From NCBI GenBank assembly GCA_026707045.1, contig JAPOXO010000003.1, forward strand, positions 1-46,483: a stretch of DNA of 46,483 bases, in the 5' to 3' direction. Shown here piece by piece: positions 24,123-33,673 of this stretch; the first letter of the stretch is position 1; each line of letters begins with the position of its first letter. Both the position numbers and the translations under genes were made by a program. The notes under the pieces are model-generated. The model saw only the letters and a program-made list of their open reading frames with translations. It ran no database searches and was not told the DNA's origin. The DNA is from Gammaproteobacteria bacterium (GTDB lineage Bacteria; Pseudomonadota; Gammaproteobacteria; Pseudomonadales; Azotimanducaceae).

Positions 24123-25898
24123 ATGCAACCCGATTTTCTTTCACAAGCAACAACAGATGTAACCGCTCCTGGTCAGCCCTATGAGACCAGAGTCGTCGAA
24201 GTTGGCAGCGTCGATTACATAGGTTTCGTCAACGCTCCCCAGAACCTGCGAGAACTTTATCGGAACGGATTGAAGTTCGCGAATCAAGACTTTTACGTAT
24301 ACCAGGATGAACGCTACACATACGCCGATGCGTGGAAACTCGCCGCTCAGGTCGCCAATCGCTTGATTGAAAGTGGAGTTTGCCCAGGTGATCGTGTCGG
24401 AATTTCATTTCGCAACTATCCGGAGTGGATCTGGACATTCATGGGGATCACTTCCATGGGTGGGATTGCGGTGGCCATGAACGCATGGTGGTCTACCGAA
24501 GAAATGATTTACGGCATCAGAGACAGCGGTTTGAATACTCTATTTGTTGACCAGCAGCGCTTCGATCAGATAAGAGACCACATAGACGAATTACGACTGA
24601 ATGTAGTCACTGTGCGCGCCCAGGAACAACCGGCTTCAACGACTTGGACGGAGTGGCTGGGCGATGCTCCGAGCGACATGCCCGACGTCGACATCCCAGA
24701 ACAGAGCCCCGCGACCTTGCTATATACCTCTGGCTCAACCGCACATCCCAAAGGAGTGTTGTCTACGCATCTGGCTATCACAAATGCGCTGATGGGTTGG
24801 GAATCGGGTGGATTTATAGGGATGCGGGCGTTTCAATTGAGGACACAACAAGAGAGACAGGAGCATTCCGAGGAATTGCAGATCGATGCCAATGAACCAG
24901 AACCCGATTCTGACCAACCAGACCAATCAGTGACACCTTCAGTTCCGTCAACGATATTGAGTGTTCCACTTTTCCATGTGACCGGACTCACAGTACAAAT
25001 GCTCACTTCGTTTCGAAGCGGCCGCAAACTCGTCGGGATGTACAAGTGGGATGTGGAGGAAGCCTTGAGAATCATCCAAGACGAACAAATCTCTTCCTTC
25101 AATGGAGTTCCCACGATGGCTTGGGAACTTGCGCAATCTCCAAAACTAAAGAACTACGACCTAACCAGCCTGAAAAGTGCAGGCGGAGGTGGTGCACCAA
25201 TGGCTCCGGAACAGGCTCGTCAAATTGATAGCAAGCTAGCCAAAGGTGGCCAAGGTACCGGCTGGGGCATGACCGAGACACAAGGTCTGGCTACAAGCAT
25301 CGGCGGCGAAGTCTTTAATGAACGACCTACAAGCTGTGGCCGAGCAATTCCACCGTTAGTAAAGGTCAGGGCTATCGACGATGAAGGGAATCATCTCGGA
25401 CCAGGCGAGACCGGCGAGCTATGCATTTGGGGAGTCATGAACTTTCAGGAGTATTGGAAGCAACCAGATGCAACCGCAGAAACACTTCGAGACGGATGGG
25501 TGCTAACAGGTGACATTGGGCACCTTGATGCTGATGGTTATGTCTACATCACGGACCGCAAGAAAGACATCATTCTCCGAGGGGGAGAAAACATCGGTTG
25601 CCAAGAAGTCGAAGCAGTTCTGTACGAGCATCCGGAGGTACTAGAATGCTCTGTCTTCGGAATTCCAGATGAACGGCTAGGGGAAACCGTTGCGGCCGTG
25701 GTTTGCACTCAAGAGGATGCAAACCTCAGCAAGTCAGAGCTCCAAGCATTCGCTCAGGAACACCTCGCCAAGTTTCAAGTACCTGAAAGAATTTGGATTC
25801 AAACCGAACGTCTACCAAGAACTGCTTCCGAGAAGATTTTCAAGCGCGGCATCCGCGAGCACATCCTTCAAGAACTAGATCGGGAAAACCATGAGTGA
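24123..25898 (+). CDS. AMP-forming acyl-CoA synthetase
   Basis: A 591-residue adenylate-forming enzyme that activates a carboxylic acid to acyl-AMP and then acyl-CoA. Motifs: the P-loop LLYTSGSTAHPKG (199-211), TGWGMTETQG, GWVLTGDIGHLDADGYVYI and the hinge DRKKDIILRGGENI, followed by the C-terminal domain with the acylation Lys in TASEKIFKRGIRE. Medium- or long-chain fatty acids or aromatic acids are likely substrates. Unusual is an acidic, Gln-rich insertion at about 236-276, just before the substrate region, that looks disordered. The stop lies eight bases inside the following dehydrogenase gene, so the two are coupled. Confidence 0.93.
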   Translation: MQPDFLSQATTDVTAPGQPYETRVVEVGSVDYIGFVNAPQNLRELYRNGLKFANQDFYVYQDERYTYADAWKLAAQVANRLIESGVCPGDRVGISFRNYPEWIWTFMGITSMGGIAVAMNAWWSTEEMIYGIRDSGLNTLFVDQQRFDQIRDHIDELRLNVVTVRAQEQPASTTWTEWLGDAPSDMPDVDIPEQSPATLLYTSGSTAHPKGVLSTHLAITNALMGWESGGFIGMRAFQLRTQQERQEHSEELQIDANEPEPDSDQPDQSVTPSVPSTILSVPLFHVTGLTVQMLTSFRSGRKLVGMYKWDVEEALRIIQDEQISSFNGVPTMAWELAQSPKLKNYDLTSLKSAGGGGAPMAPEQARQIDSKLAKGGQGTGWGMTETQGLATSIGGEVFNERPTSCGRAIPPLVKVRAIDDEGNHLGPGETGELCIWGVMNFQEYWKQPDATAETLRDGWVLTGDIGHLDADGYVYITDRKKDIILRGGENIGCQEVEAVLYEHPEVLECSVFGIPDERLGETVAAVVCTQEDANLSKSELQAFAQEHLAKFQVPERIWIQTERLPRTASEKIFKRGIREHILQELDRENHE

Positions 25899-26952
25899 TA
25901 CGGCCAAGAAAACAGTTGCAATGCAGCTTCCCAGAATTGCGGAAGTTGTCGATCTCAAGCGGAAGTACAGCTTGGAACTCGAAGCACTAGAACCCGTGGC
26001 CAACATCGTGGAAGTTGCAAGTCCCACCCCCGAAGATTTCGCCGAAGGAGCTAAACATGCCGATGCCATCATTACTTCCTGGGGTATTCAGATCGATTCG
26101 AGAATCATCGACCGGCTCGAAAAGTGTGTGGTGATTGGACTTGGCAGCGTCGGTGTTGACATGGTGGATGTTGACGCGGCAACAAATGCAGGAATTGTCG
26201 TTACCAATACACCTGATGTGTTTATAGAGGAAGTTGCCGATCACGCGATGATGCTTCTGCTAAACGCAATTCGTAGAACCAAAGAAATGGACATACTTTC
26301 TTCATCAAATCAATGGTTTAGAGGGCGTCCACTGCTCAACCACGTCCCTCGTCTTATGGGTCAGACGCTAGGGTTGGTTTCTTTCGGAAACGTCGCTCGA
26401 TGTACAGCTACAAGAGCAAAAGCGTTCGGCCTCAATGTAATCGCATATGATCCTTATGTCAGCGAGCTAACCATGGGTGAACATGGAGTGCAGCCTGTTG
26501 CCTGGGGAGAGCTACTTGAACGATCCGACTATATCAGTGTGCATTCGCCTCACAACGAGGAAACAGAGCATATGCTGGACGCAGAGGCATTCAGTCAAAT
26601 GAAGGATGGGGTGGTAATAGTGAATACGGCACGGGGACCAATCATCAAGGAGACTGACCTCATAGCCGCCATCGAAAGCGGAAAAGTGAGTTCAGCAGGT
26701 CTGGATGTCTTGGAGTCCGAACCGCCCGATCCCAAGAATCCATTGCTACAGATGCAGAATGTGATTGTGACTCCCCATGTTGCTTCTGCTACTACACGAA
26801 TGCGTCCAACGGCACGGCGACGTGTGGGACGCGAGGTTTCACTTGTTCTCCGCGGCAAGTGGCCCATGAGCTGTGTAAATCCCACCGTTCTGCCGAGGAC
26901 TCCGCTCGAACGGTGGCAGCCAATCCCAATGGTCCGCGGACCAAATCGCTAG
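25891..26952 (+). CDS. D-isomer-specific 2-hydroxyacid dehydrogenase family protein
   Basis: A 353-residue NAD(P)-dependent oxidoreductase. The Rossmann entry is TLGLVSFGNVARCTATRAKAFG (a variant of GxGxxG with Ser and Phe), then IAYDPYV. The catalytic triad appears as Arg in VNTARGPII, Glu in DVLESEPPD and His in VTPHVASAT. The early block VVIGLGSVGVDMVDVDAA is typical of the CtBP/phosphoglycerate dehydrogenase-like branch. It overlaps the acyl-CoA synthetase gene by eight bases, so they share a transcript. A role in reducing or oxidising a hydroxyacid in the same catabolic route is an inference. Confidence 0.9.
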   Translation: MSDTAKKTVAMQLPRIAEVVDLKRKYSLELEALEPVANIVEVASPTPEDFAEGAKHADAIITSWGIQIDSRIIDRLEKCVVIGLGSVGVDMVDVDAATNAGIVVTNTPDVFIEEVADHAMMLLLNAIRRTKEMDILSSSNQWFRGRPLLNHVPRLMGQTLGLVSFGNVARCTATRAKAFGLNVIAYDPYVSELTMGEHGVQPVAWGELLERSDYISVHSPHNEETEHMLDAEAFSQMKDGVVIVNTARGPIIKETDLIAAIESGKVSSAGLDVLESEPPDPKNPLLQMQNVIVTPHVASATTRMRPTARRRVGREVSLVLRGKWPMSCVNPTVLPRTPLERWQPIPMVRGPNR

Positions 26953-27030
26953 TTCAGCTAATTCCTTAGGTCAGCCCACCATACACTCTTTCTCTCTAGG
27001 TTCTATTTCGGCAATGAGTCGATCAAAGCA

Positions 27031-30000
27031 ATGCGGAAATGTAGTTACCTAGATATTCATAGAGCCGCTGAAGGGGATAAGAAACAGCCTTTTGGTCTCT
27101 TTTTGACGTGGGTCTGTTTGACTCTCATAGGAGTTCCTTTGCAGGCACAGTCCGAGGAATCTGAAGACTCGGCAGAGCAAGTTATTGTTGAAGTCTATCG
27201 ATCAGAAGATATTGTTTTGACTGGAAAGTCGAACTTGGATCTCAACGAGCAACTCGATGAAGACTTAGAAGCAATCGTTGTAACCGGCACGAGGATTGCT
27301 ACCGGCATCTATCCAGTAGCAGTGCCCTTGACGACACTGTCGACGGAAGACCTGAATCGCACTCCCTCGGCCGACCTCAAGGACATCTTCCGCAATCTAA
27401 GCTTCAATGCAAGCTCGCTCGGCCTTTCTTCCAGCAATTGGGTTGGAGACGACGGATCCTATGGAAGCGCAAGTATCAACATCAGAAACCTTGGCAATGG
27501 AGCAACTCTTGTTCTCTTGAACGGCAAAAGAATTATTGCTTCGCAGTTCAATCAAAACGGTGGATCCTACGTCGACATTCAAACCGTGGTTCCCAACATC
27601 GCATTGAAGAAGATCGAAATTCTGAAAGACGGTACCTCTGCGATATATGGATCGGATGCCGTTGCTGGAGTCGTAAACCTTCTGACTCGGGATAATTTTC
27701 GTGGGTTCGAGTCACGCATTTTCATATCTCAAGATCATGAATCCGGGCAACAACGAGACGCAACAATTGAACTGATGTATGGAGCAGAGTACGAGAGGTC
27801 GAAGTTCACTGTATCCGCCAGTTTGCTACGACGGGGAGAGCTCTTGTACGCGGATCGTTTTGAACGATTCGGTCGATCGGGTCTGTCGAGCTTTGGCCAG
27901 CCTGGCAGATACGTACCTCTAGTCGACGCTGGAGGACCCCTACCGGTAGCAAGCAATTATTGGTGGCCTAACGGTGGACCGAATCCGTCCCAGTTTCAAG
28001 GCAGTCTGCCAGATCCGGAGTGTGAAAAGGCTGCACAGGATGACGGAACTTCAGGCACGTTGGGCATTCATCCAGATTTCCCGTTCATCTGCGTCTATGA
28101 CTATTCCAGCTTTTTCGCAATGGTGAGACCGGAGGATCAGTACCAAATACACATAGCCAACAAGATTGAATTGTCTGAACGAGAAACCCTTCAGATCGCA
28201 ATAGGGCATTTCAACGCGACATCCTCCGGCGAAAACTCGTACTACCCAGATGTGCGCTACGTGATTGTGCCTGTGCACAACTTTGGATTGCAGTTGGATG
28301 CTGCTCGTCGCGGATTCGAACCAGTGCCTTACCAAGCAATGCAACGAATTCTTGGAGGCTCCGCAACAACCAGTTTCGGAGATCGACCCGTGGACACTCG
28401 CGACTACTTTGAGCGCAACGGATCAAATCTTCTGTTGGAATTGACTTCCAACTTTGACTTGTTTGATCGAAACTGGGATTCCAATGTATCACTAGCAGTT
28501 TCTTCCAGAAAGATAGTTACACACTTGCCCACGGACTCCGCCACCGACCGGACAAATCTAGCGTTTGACGGATTTGGAGGACCCGATTGCGATCCACAGA
28601 CTGGCATTCGAGGATCGGGCAATCTAGGTACGGGAAACTGCTACTACTACAACAGTTTTCAGACAAGTGTTTACGATCCGGCTACGGGTGAACGATGGAG
28701 CAACTCCGAAGAACCGTGGGGACCAGATCCGTCTCTCTCGGTCAATGAGGCCATGAGGAAGTATCGTAATCCTCCGGAGCTGCTTCAGTGGCTTCACGCG
28801 GAATACCGATCCGATCGCAAACTTTCTCAATATGTTCTCGATATCGCCGGTCACACAAATATTGGACGTTTTCGCGGACACCCGATTGGATTTGCTACCG
28901 GTATTCAGTTTCGCCGTAATTCCGCAGAGTCCGATTACGACGACCTATCCAATGAGTTTGGATTTTCATTCCTAAGCGGAGACGTGGACTGGAGCAATGA
29001 CACGAGCAGTTGGTCCATATTTGGAGAAGCCCATGTTCGGATCTCGTCGAAAGTACAGGTCAACCTTGCCTTACGGGGGGAACAAATACGCAATCCCGAT
29101 GCGGTATCGCTCGATCCAAAGATCTCGTTGCTAGCGAATCCTGCCGATGATTTCTCTATTCGTATAAGTGCAGGAACCTCTTTCAAGACAGGATCGTTGC
29201 TGCAAACGGGCGGAAGCCGGACGATCTTCCAAAACTCAAGCGATCCATTTTCCAATGCTGCATCATTGGCATACCGTGCTTCACAAGCAAGGGGCAATCC
29301 AAATTTGGATCCGGAGACAGCCAGGTCTCTTAGTGTTGGATTCACTTGGAAACCCTTCAGGTTTGAAGGGTTGGAAATCAATGCTGATTGGTACGGATAT
29401 GTATACAACGAGCTCATAATCCGCGAGGGACATCAAGAGCTCATAGACATAGATAACAGTCTGCGTTGTCCAAATGGAGTTAACGGTGACCCTAACACTG
29501 GTCCTCTGTGTGGTGTTTGGGATCATGACAACGATGGCGTGGAGACGGTATTTAGTATTGGAACAGGAATACCTGACAAGGTGATACGGCGCGCAGACGG
29601 CTACTTGGTACGCACCGAACCTCGCTACTTGAATGCAAATGAATTGACCACCAGTGGATTGGATATTGAACTTGCTTATTCGTTTAGTTTCGAGAGCGCT
29701 GGAAACTATCGTGTGTCCGCTTCAGTCGCTCGATTTCTGGAATACGAACTCACACTGCGATCTGGAGAAACGATCATTGGAATTGGCAAACGCAACGCAA
29801 CAAACTCCATTGCTCGTCCGATGCCGAAGACTAGATCCAAGACATCTGTACATTGGACGTACGAGCAATTTGGTGCTTCCGTGGACATCAACCATATTGG
29901 AGGCTATCGTGACGAGAGTAGACAGACGGCTTTTCTGGGAGCATATCTCGGTTATGCCGACTACATCGAGGCCATGACATCAGTGGATGCACAGTTTCGT

Positions 30001-30192
30001 TGGTGTGTTGACAGTGTGTTCGGTTTGGACGCTTCAACCTGGCTATCATTTGGGATCAAGAATCTCCTGAATCGCGAACCACCACTTGTTATTGTGGATG
30101 GAGCATTTGACTACTACTCTCATGATCCCCGAGGGCGCATTTATCATTTGAAAGTGCAATCGTCGGCCGGGTCGGGCGCATCATGCAATTGA
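27031..30192 (+). CDS. TonB-dependent outer-membrane receptor
   Basis: A 1053-residue receptor. A signal peptide near the start (GLFLTWVCLTLIGVPLQAQ) is followed by an acidic linker, the TonB box EAIVVTGTRI (about 90), a plug domain with NIRNLGNGATLVLLNGKR and DGTSAIYGSDAVAGVVNL, and a large barrel. The C-terminus GRIYHLKV is followed by about ten extra residues (SSAGSGASCN) and does not end in Phe, unlike most barrels. Such receptors import iron chelates, cobalamin or glycans; the size fits an oligosaccharide- or large-ligand-type receptor. No substrate-binding or surface lipoprotein neighbour is present. The start lies 78 bases after the dehydrogenase gene, so co-transcription is possible. 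Confidence 0.93.
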   Translation: MRKCSYLDIHRAAEGDKKQPFGLFLTWVCLTLIGVPLQAQSEESEDSAEQVIVEVYRSEDIVLTGKSNLDLNEQLDEDLEAIVVTGTRIATGIYPVAVPLTTLSTEDLNRTPSADLKDIFRNLSFNASSLGLSSSNWVGDDGSYGSASINIRNLGNGATLVLLNGKRIIASQFNQNGGSYVDIQTVVPNIALKKIEILKDGTSAIYGSDAVAGVVNLLTRDNFRGFESRIFISQDHESGQQRDATIELMYGAEYERSKFTVSASLLRRGELLYADRFERFGRSGLSSFGQPGRYVPLVDAGGPLPVASNYWWPNGGPNPSQFQGSLPDPECEKAAQDDGTSGTLGIHPDFPFICVYDYSSFFAMVRPEDQYQIHIANKIELSERETLQIAIGHFNATSSGENSYYPDVRYVIVPVHNFGLQLDAARRGFEPVPYQAMQRILGGSATTSFGDRPVDTRDYFERNGSNLLLELTSNFDLFDRNWDSNVSLAVSSRKIVTHLPTDSATDRTNLAFDGFGGPDCDPQTGIRGSGNLGTGNCYYYNSFQTSVYDPATGERWSNSEEPWGPDPSLSVNEAMRKYRNPPELLQWLHAEYRSDRKLSQYVLDIAGHTNIGRFRGHPIGFATGIQFRRNSAESDYDDLSNEFGFSFLSGDVDWSNDTSSWSIFGEAHVRISSKVQVNLALRGEQIRNPDAVSLDPKISLLANPADDFSIRISAGTSFKTGSLLQTGGSRTIFQNSSDPFSNAASLAYRASQARGNPNLDPETARSLSVGFTWKPFRFEGLEINADWYGYVYNELIIREGHQELIDIDNSLRCPNGVNGDPNTGPLCGVWDHDNDGVETVFSIGTGIPDKVIRRADGYLVRTEPRYLNANELTTSGLDIELAYSFSFESAGNYRVSASVARFLEYELTLRSGETIIGIGKRNATNSIARPMPKTRSKTSVHWTYEQFGASVDINHIGGYRDESRQTAFLGAYLGYADYIEAMTSVDAQFRWCVDSVFGLDASTWLSFGIKNLLNREPPLVIVDGAFDYYSHDPRGRIYHLKVQSSAGSGASCN

Positions 30193-30416
30193 CGGTTGTT
30201 CTTGTGGGTCTGGTGGCTAACTAACAGCGGACCCTGTCGCTACCTGGACCTAGCATCAAGTGCTCAATCGCTGCTTGGGTGATGCATATATTCAAAACCG
30301 TAGTCCAGAAGTTTCGTCTTTGTTGGTTTCGAGTTCATTCCACCCCTCGTCCAGCAGCAGAAATTATGGAATTTACTGAAAAAGACAATTTTTGGATAAT
30401 GCGGCAGCGCCACCCC

Positions 30417-31115
30417 TTAATTTCGCGTGTTGGATGAGCTAATCACTTCGTATACGCCCTCACGTCCTTCATATGTGGAACTTTCGATCTTGTAGTACAA
30501 AGCGCGGCTGGCTCTATCTTGATCATATGGAGGAGTAAAAACGTCGATCATACGTGAAAACTCAAGCGCTTGTAACGTGTGAATATTTCCGCGTTCCGTT
30601 GTAAGGGTTGCAATATCGCCTGGTTTCATTTGAACTGTCCGTTCTTCTTGCAGAAGCGGACGATTGCTATTGCTCGTCTCCTCCAGCTTGTCAAAGTGTT
30701 GAACGTCCACACGTCCTTCAATGCAGAGGACTACTCCAGTCATGTCAGGATGGTCGTGGAGCGGAATCACATCACCTTTTTCAAATTCCACCAATGAAAT
30801 CATAAACCTACGTTCGTAATGTAAGTGACCTATCTCTGGAAAATCCGGAATTCTGTTTTCGTACTTACTCAAAAATTTGTCTCGTTGCTCTTCTGTTAAG
30901 CGAAGGCGTTCTAAGAGAGACTCTACCTCTTTTGTGTGAGCTTCCTGATCCCACCCCTCCTGATACTGAGCTTCCGATAGTTCTCGGCATGCATCAATGA
31001 ATTGGTCCCATTGAATCGTTTCTTTTTGGTCAGCCATCAACAACCTCGAAGGTGATACAGCAACAGCGGCGGAGAGTGCGAGTAACCACATCTTGACGAG
31101 TTCACGCCGATTCAC
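30417..31115 (-). CDS. Exported thiol dioxygenase-like cupin (ADO/PCO type)
   Basis: A 232-residue cupin resembling the cysteamine dioxygenase / plant cysteine oxidase group, which adds O2 to thiols. The iron ligands expected for this group are present: H120 and H122 in IPLHDHPDM and H179 in GNIHTLQA. The core strand MTGVVLCIEGRVDVQHFD also fits. Unlike cytosolic relatives, the N-terminus is a twin-arginine-type signal (NRRELVKMWLLALSAAVAV, fitting RRxLxK) with a hydrophobic stretch to about residue 27, implying periplasmic location and export of a folded metalloprotein. The start is GTG at 31115: an in-frame TAA lies just upstream and there is no ATG. The gene stands alone and is convergent with the TonB receptor gene. 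Confidence 0.78.
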   Translation of the reverse strand: MNRRELVKMWLLALSAAVAVSPSRLLMADQKETIQWDQFIDACRELSEAQYQEGWDQEAHTKEVESLLERLRLTEEQRDKFLSKYENRIPDFPEIGHLHYERRFMISLVEFEKGDVIPLHDHPDMTGVVLCIEGRVDVQHFDKLEETSNSNRPLLQEERTVQMKPGDIATLTTERGNIHTLQALEFSRMIDVFTPPYDQDRASRALYYKIESSTYEGREGVYEVISSSNTRN

Positions 31116-31571
31116 AGCCGAAACACCATTTGCAGTTTAGAGACTGAAGAGGTTAGATGGATCACGTTATTTGATCTAGGAAAGTCCTTTGGAGACTCGA
31201 TACATACCGCGGGGTTCAATGAGTCGGCTATTCCCATTCGCTGATTCTTCAAAACCTTTCTAGTAGCACAAAATAACCAAATTCGTTCTGTCTTCGCCGA
31301 CGCATGTATTGCTCCTTTATGCTTGACTGTGCTTCCCAGACTCTCAGTGATATTGTAGGTTTCGAAGCATTCATTCTTGGAAAGTGATATGCCAAATTTC
31401 TTCGTCCGATCGACACTGAGATTCTTTCACGAAGCCGAACCAGACGCTACTCCCCCGTGGTACACTCGAAGGGAAGAGCTTCACAGATTCTTGCAGTTTT
31501 CTAAGGCTTGAATCCCTTCTAACCAAACGACTTGTCTCATCCAAATCGATTGCACAAATGGAGTAAACATT
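31116..31571 (+). other. 456-bp gap, mostly unassigned
   Basis: No standard-length gene. It separates two divergent genes (30417 minus and 31572 plus) and must carry their promoters. It also holds one small open frame at 31389-31511, listed separately. Confidence 0.4.
31389..31511 (+). CDS. Possible 40-residue small protein
   Basis: ATG at 31389 is preceded by GGAAAG at suitable distance and opens a 40-codon frame ending in TGA. The product (MPNFFVRSTL at the start, then PWYTRREELHRF) is basic and aromatic and could form a helix, but no family is recognised. It is too short for coding statistics to settle. Confidence 0.25.
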   Translation: MPNFFVRSTLRFFHEAEPDATPPWYTRREELHRFLQFSKA

Positions 31572-33086
31572 ATGTGGAAATGGATAAGAACACTTACAGT
31601 AGTTGGTTTAGCAGCATTTACTGCATCTACTCAGACATCCTGTTCGCTGGCAGCCGCGAACCCAAAGCTTGAGATACCTTCATGGACGACCGAAGATTTC
31701 TATGAGGCCATTGAGCAAAACGACTTAGCACAAATTCAACAATATCTTGCAGACGAGTCAAGAGCGACAACGGAATTTCTTAGCTACTACATGCTTGACT
31801 ACGCTCTGGAACTCGAACGCAACGACGCTGCTCGGCTAATGATTGGTGCGGGTGCAGGGATTAGTACGCTGTCTGCCGTTCAACACGGAAATCTAGCGAT
31901 TGTCAAAGAGCTGCTAAACCACGGAGTTGAGCCAAGAGGAGTTTCATTGGCTGCGCAGTCAGGCAACCTTCAATTGGTCAAATTGCTTTTGGATTTTGGA
32001 GAAAGCAACATCAATACTGAAGGTGCAGCGAAAAACGGAAAACTGCGTGCGTTAAAGCTCCTCCTTGATGCTGGTGCGGAACCTAGAGGATTGTGTTCGG
32101 CATTGATAAATGGACACAAAAATGCAGCCGAATTGCTGTTGCAGTCAGGTGCCGATGCAAATGAAGTATCCCGCACCTATTATCGTGACCTTCCTAGATA
32201 CAGATGGGACTATCTTACACCGCTCCATTGTGCAGTCATCAGCGGGGTGCTAGAGCAAGTTGAACTGTTGCTGAAGCACGGCGCAATTCCCAACATAACC
32301 CCACCTACTGAACTCTTCGCCTTTGACGACGGTGAACGCAGCAGATCTTGGACACCGCTACTCGACCTTGCAACCGATCCTGAATTCGAGGACGATCAAA
32401 TTGTCACTGTGCTTAAGGAAAGCACAGTGACAAAAGAAACCTCCAATACCGGAGGTAAGTTCCGTCTTGAGGAAGCACTCTACAGAGCTGCTGGCGACTG
32501 GAATCACGACAGGGTGCTTGAACTAATAGAGATGGGTGCGCAACCTTCCGGATTTGGATCGTTTTACTACGATTATTCCGAACAGTACGATCCCAGAATA
32601 ATCGAAGCGTTTTTCGATGCCGGAGCAAGTCCAATCGTATACAACAAATATGGGCCTATGTATAGTCCCCCTGCGTTGACACTGATGAATGGAGACGTGG
32701 ACAATTACAGACGTTTTGTTAGTACCGCTCTTGACTCTTGGCCTCTCCCCTGGTACATGAAAATTGCATGTGTCAATGGTTTAACGGAAGCAATAGAGCT
32801 CATTTGGGAGCAAGGACTTCCCCGAAGTTGTGGGGAACAGTCGATCGGTACCAACTATGGCCATGTTCACATGATTGAGTTCTTGCTTTCAAGAGGAGCT
32901 CGACCTGTCGAATTACGTCGTGCAGTTGAAGAGGAACACAGTGAAATCGTAAGAATGTTCCTGGAAGCGGGAGCTGATCCCAATGAATCCGATGATTTCG
33001 ATGAACGTTCCATTCTTGAGGTGGCATCAGAAAAGAACAACGATGAGATTATCGACATGCTGAAAGTGGCAGGAGCACATTTCTAG
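31572..33086 (+). CDS. Exported ankyrin-repeat protein
   Basis: A 504-residue protein with a signal peptide (hydrophobic LTVVGLAAFTASTQTSCSLAAA). A cysteine sits at the end of the hydrophobic part, but QTSC is a poor lipobox, so cleavage near AAA by signal peptidase I is as likely as lipoprotein processing. From about residue 38 to the end there are ankyrin-type repeats, visible as LMIGAGAGI, ELLNHGVEPRG, LLLDAGAEPRG, LLLQSGADANEV, LLLKHGAIPN and MFLEAGADPNESDD. No enzyme domain is seen. GGAG stands eight bases before the ATG. Periplasmic or surface ankyrin proteins usually bind proteins; its partner is unknown. It is unrelated in layout to the cytosolic ankyrin protein at 2409. Confidence 0.85.
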   Translation: MWKWIRTLTVVGLAAFTASTQTSCSLAAANPKLEIPSWTTEDFYEAIEQNDLAQIQQYLADESRATTEFLSYYMLDYALELERNDAARLMIGAGAGISTLSAVQHGNLAIVKELLNHGVEPRGVSLAAQSGNLQLVKLLLDFGESNINTEGAAKNGKLRALKLLLDAGAEPRGLCSALINGHKNAAELLLQSGADANEVSRTYYRDLPRYRWDYLTPLHCAVISGVLEQVELLLKHGAIPNITPPTELFAFDDGERSRSWTPLLDLATDPEFEDDQIVTVLKESTVTKETSNTGGKFRLEEALYRAAGDWNHDRVLELIEMGAQPSGFGSFYYDYSEQYDPRIIEAFFDAGASPIVYNKYGPMYSPPALTLMNGDVDNYRRFVSTALDSWPLPWYMKIACVNGLTEAIELIWEQGLPRSCGEQSIGTNYGHVHMIEFLLSRGARPVELRRAVEEEHSEIVRMFLEAGADPNESDDFDERSILEVASEKNNDEIIDMLKVAGAHF

Positions 33087-33673
33087 AAGATCGGAGCAAT
33101 TTGGTGCTGCCTGCTGAAACTACTCAACGAAAAACTATTCAAATCAAAACGGTCAAATATTACGTTCCTTGAATACACCTAAGAAATCGGCCAGCTCACC
33201 CAACTACCGCACGTAAAGAACTTGACCTACCTCTCTTTTGGTTCTTGTGGTTCTGAGCACCCCTCGCCATTCTCAATCGGCTACAAATTGCTGTTACACA
33301 CGTACCAAAGTCTTTGAATCCGGAAGCAAGCGCTGCGGTCCGGGAGCACATCTTGGTCCTTAAAGCTCTAGAAATTGGTGGAAATTAAGCATTCTCGAAG
33401 CTTCGCCAACTTAGACCACTGGCATGTAAATTGCTAAGTGTCTAAGTAAGAGGCGTTTGTCTTCTTCTTGGTCTTTGGTGCTGAGAATTCTTGCTACCGT
33501 GTACATTGAATGTCACTAGAATCTGTCGATAGCAACCACATTGAGTACATGCAGTGCAAGTACTCAATGTGGCGAAACTCGGGAAACTGGCTTGTAAGCC
33601 TAATGTCAAACACTCATCGATCGATATAGAAGCAGTGTCGACTGCTATCGTCAAAATTTGGAGGAAACTAGGA
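33087..33673 (+). other. 587-bp gap with inverted repeat and open-frame remnant
   Basis: Between the exported ankyrin gene and the next gene. It contains a 43-codon stretch without any start codon at 33257-33388 that reads like the end of a protein (PKSLNPEASAAVREHIL then a TAA stop), possibly a gene remnant, and the strong inverted repeat at 33536-33572. Confidence 0.35.
33536..33572 (+). repeat. Perfect 13-bp inverted repeat
   Basis: CCACATTGAGTAC (33536-33548) and GTACTCAATGTGG (33560-33572) pair without mismatch around an 11-base spacer. It lies about 100 bases before the next gene start. It may be a large operator, a leader hairpin or a terminal repeat of a lost element; no second copy was seen in the window. 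Confidence 0.6.

Noticed and set aside
33554..33673. GTG-started extension of the exported unknown protein
   Set aside because: The GTG is in the loop of the 13-bp inverted repeat, and the ATG at 33674 has GGAGG and begins a signal peptide.
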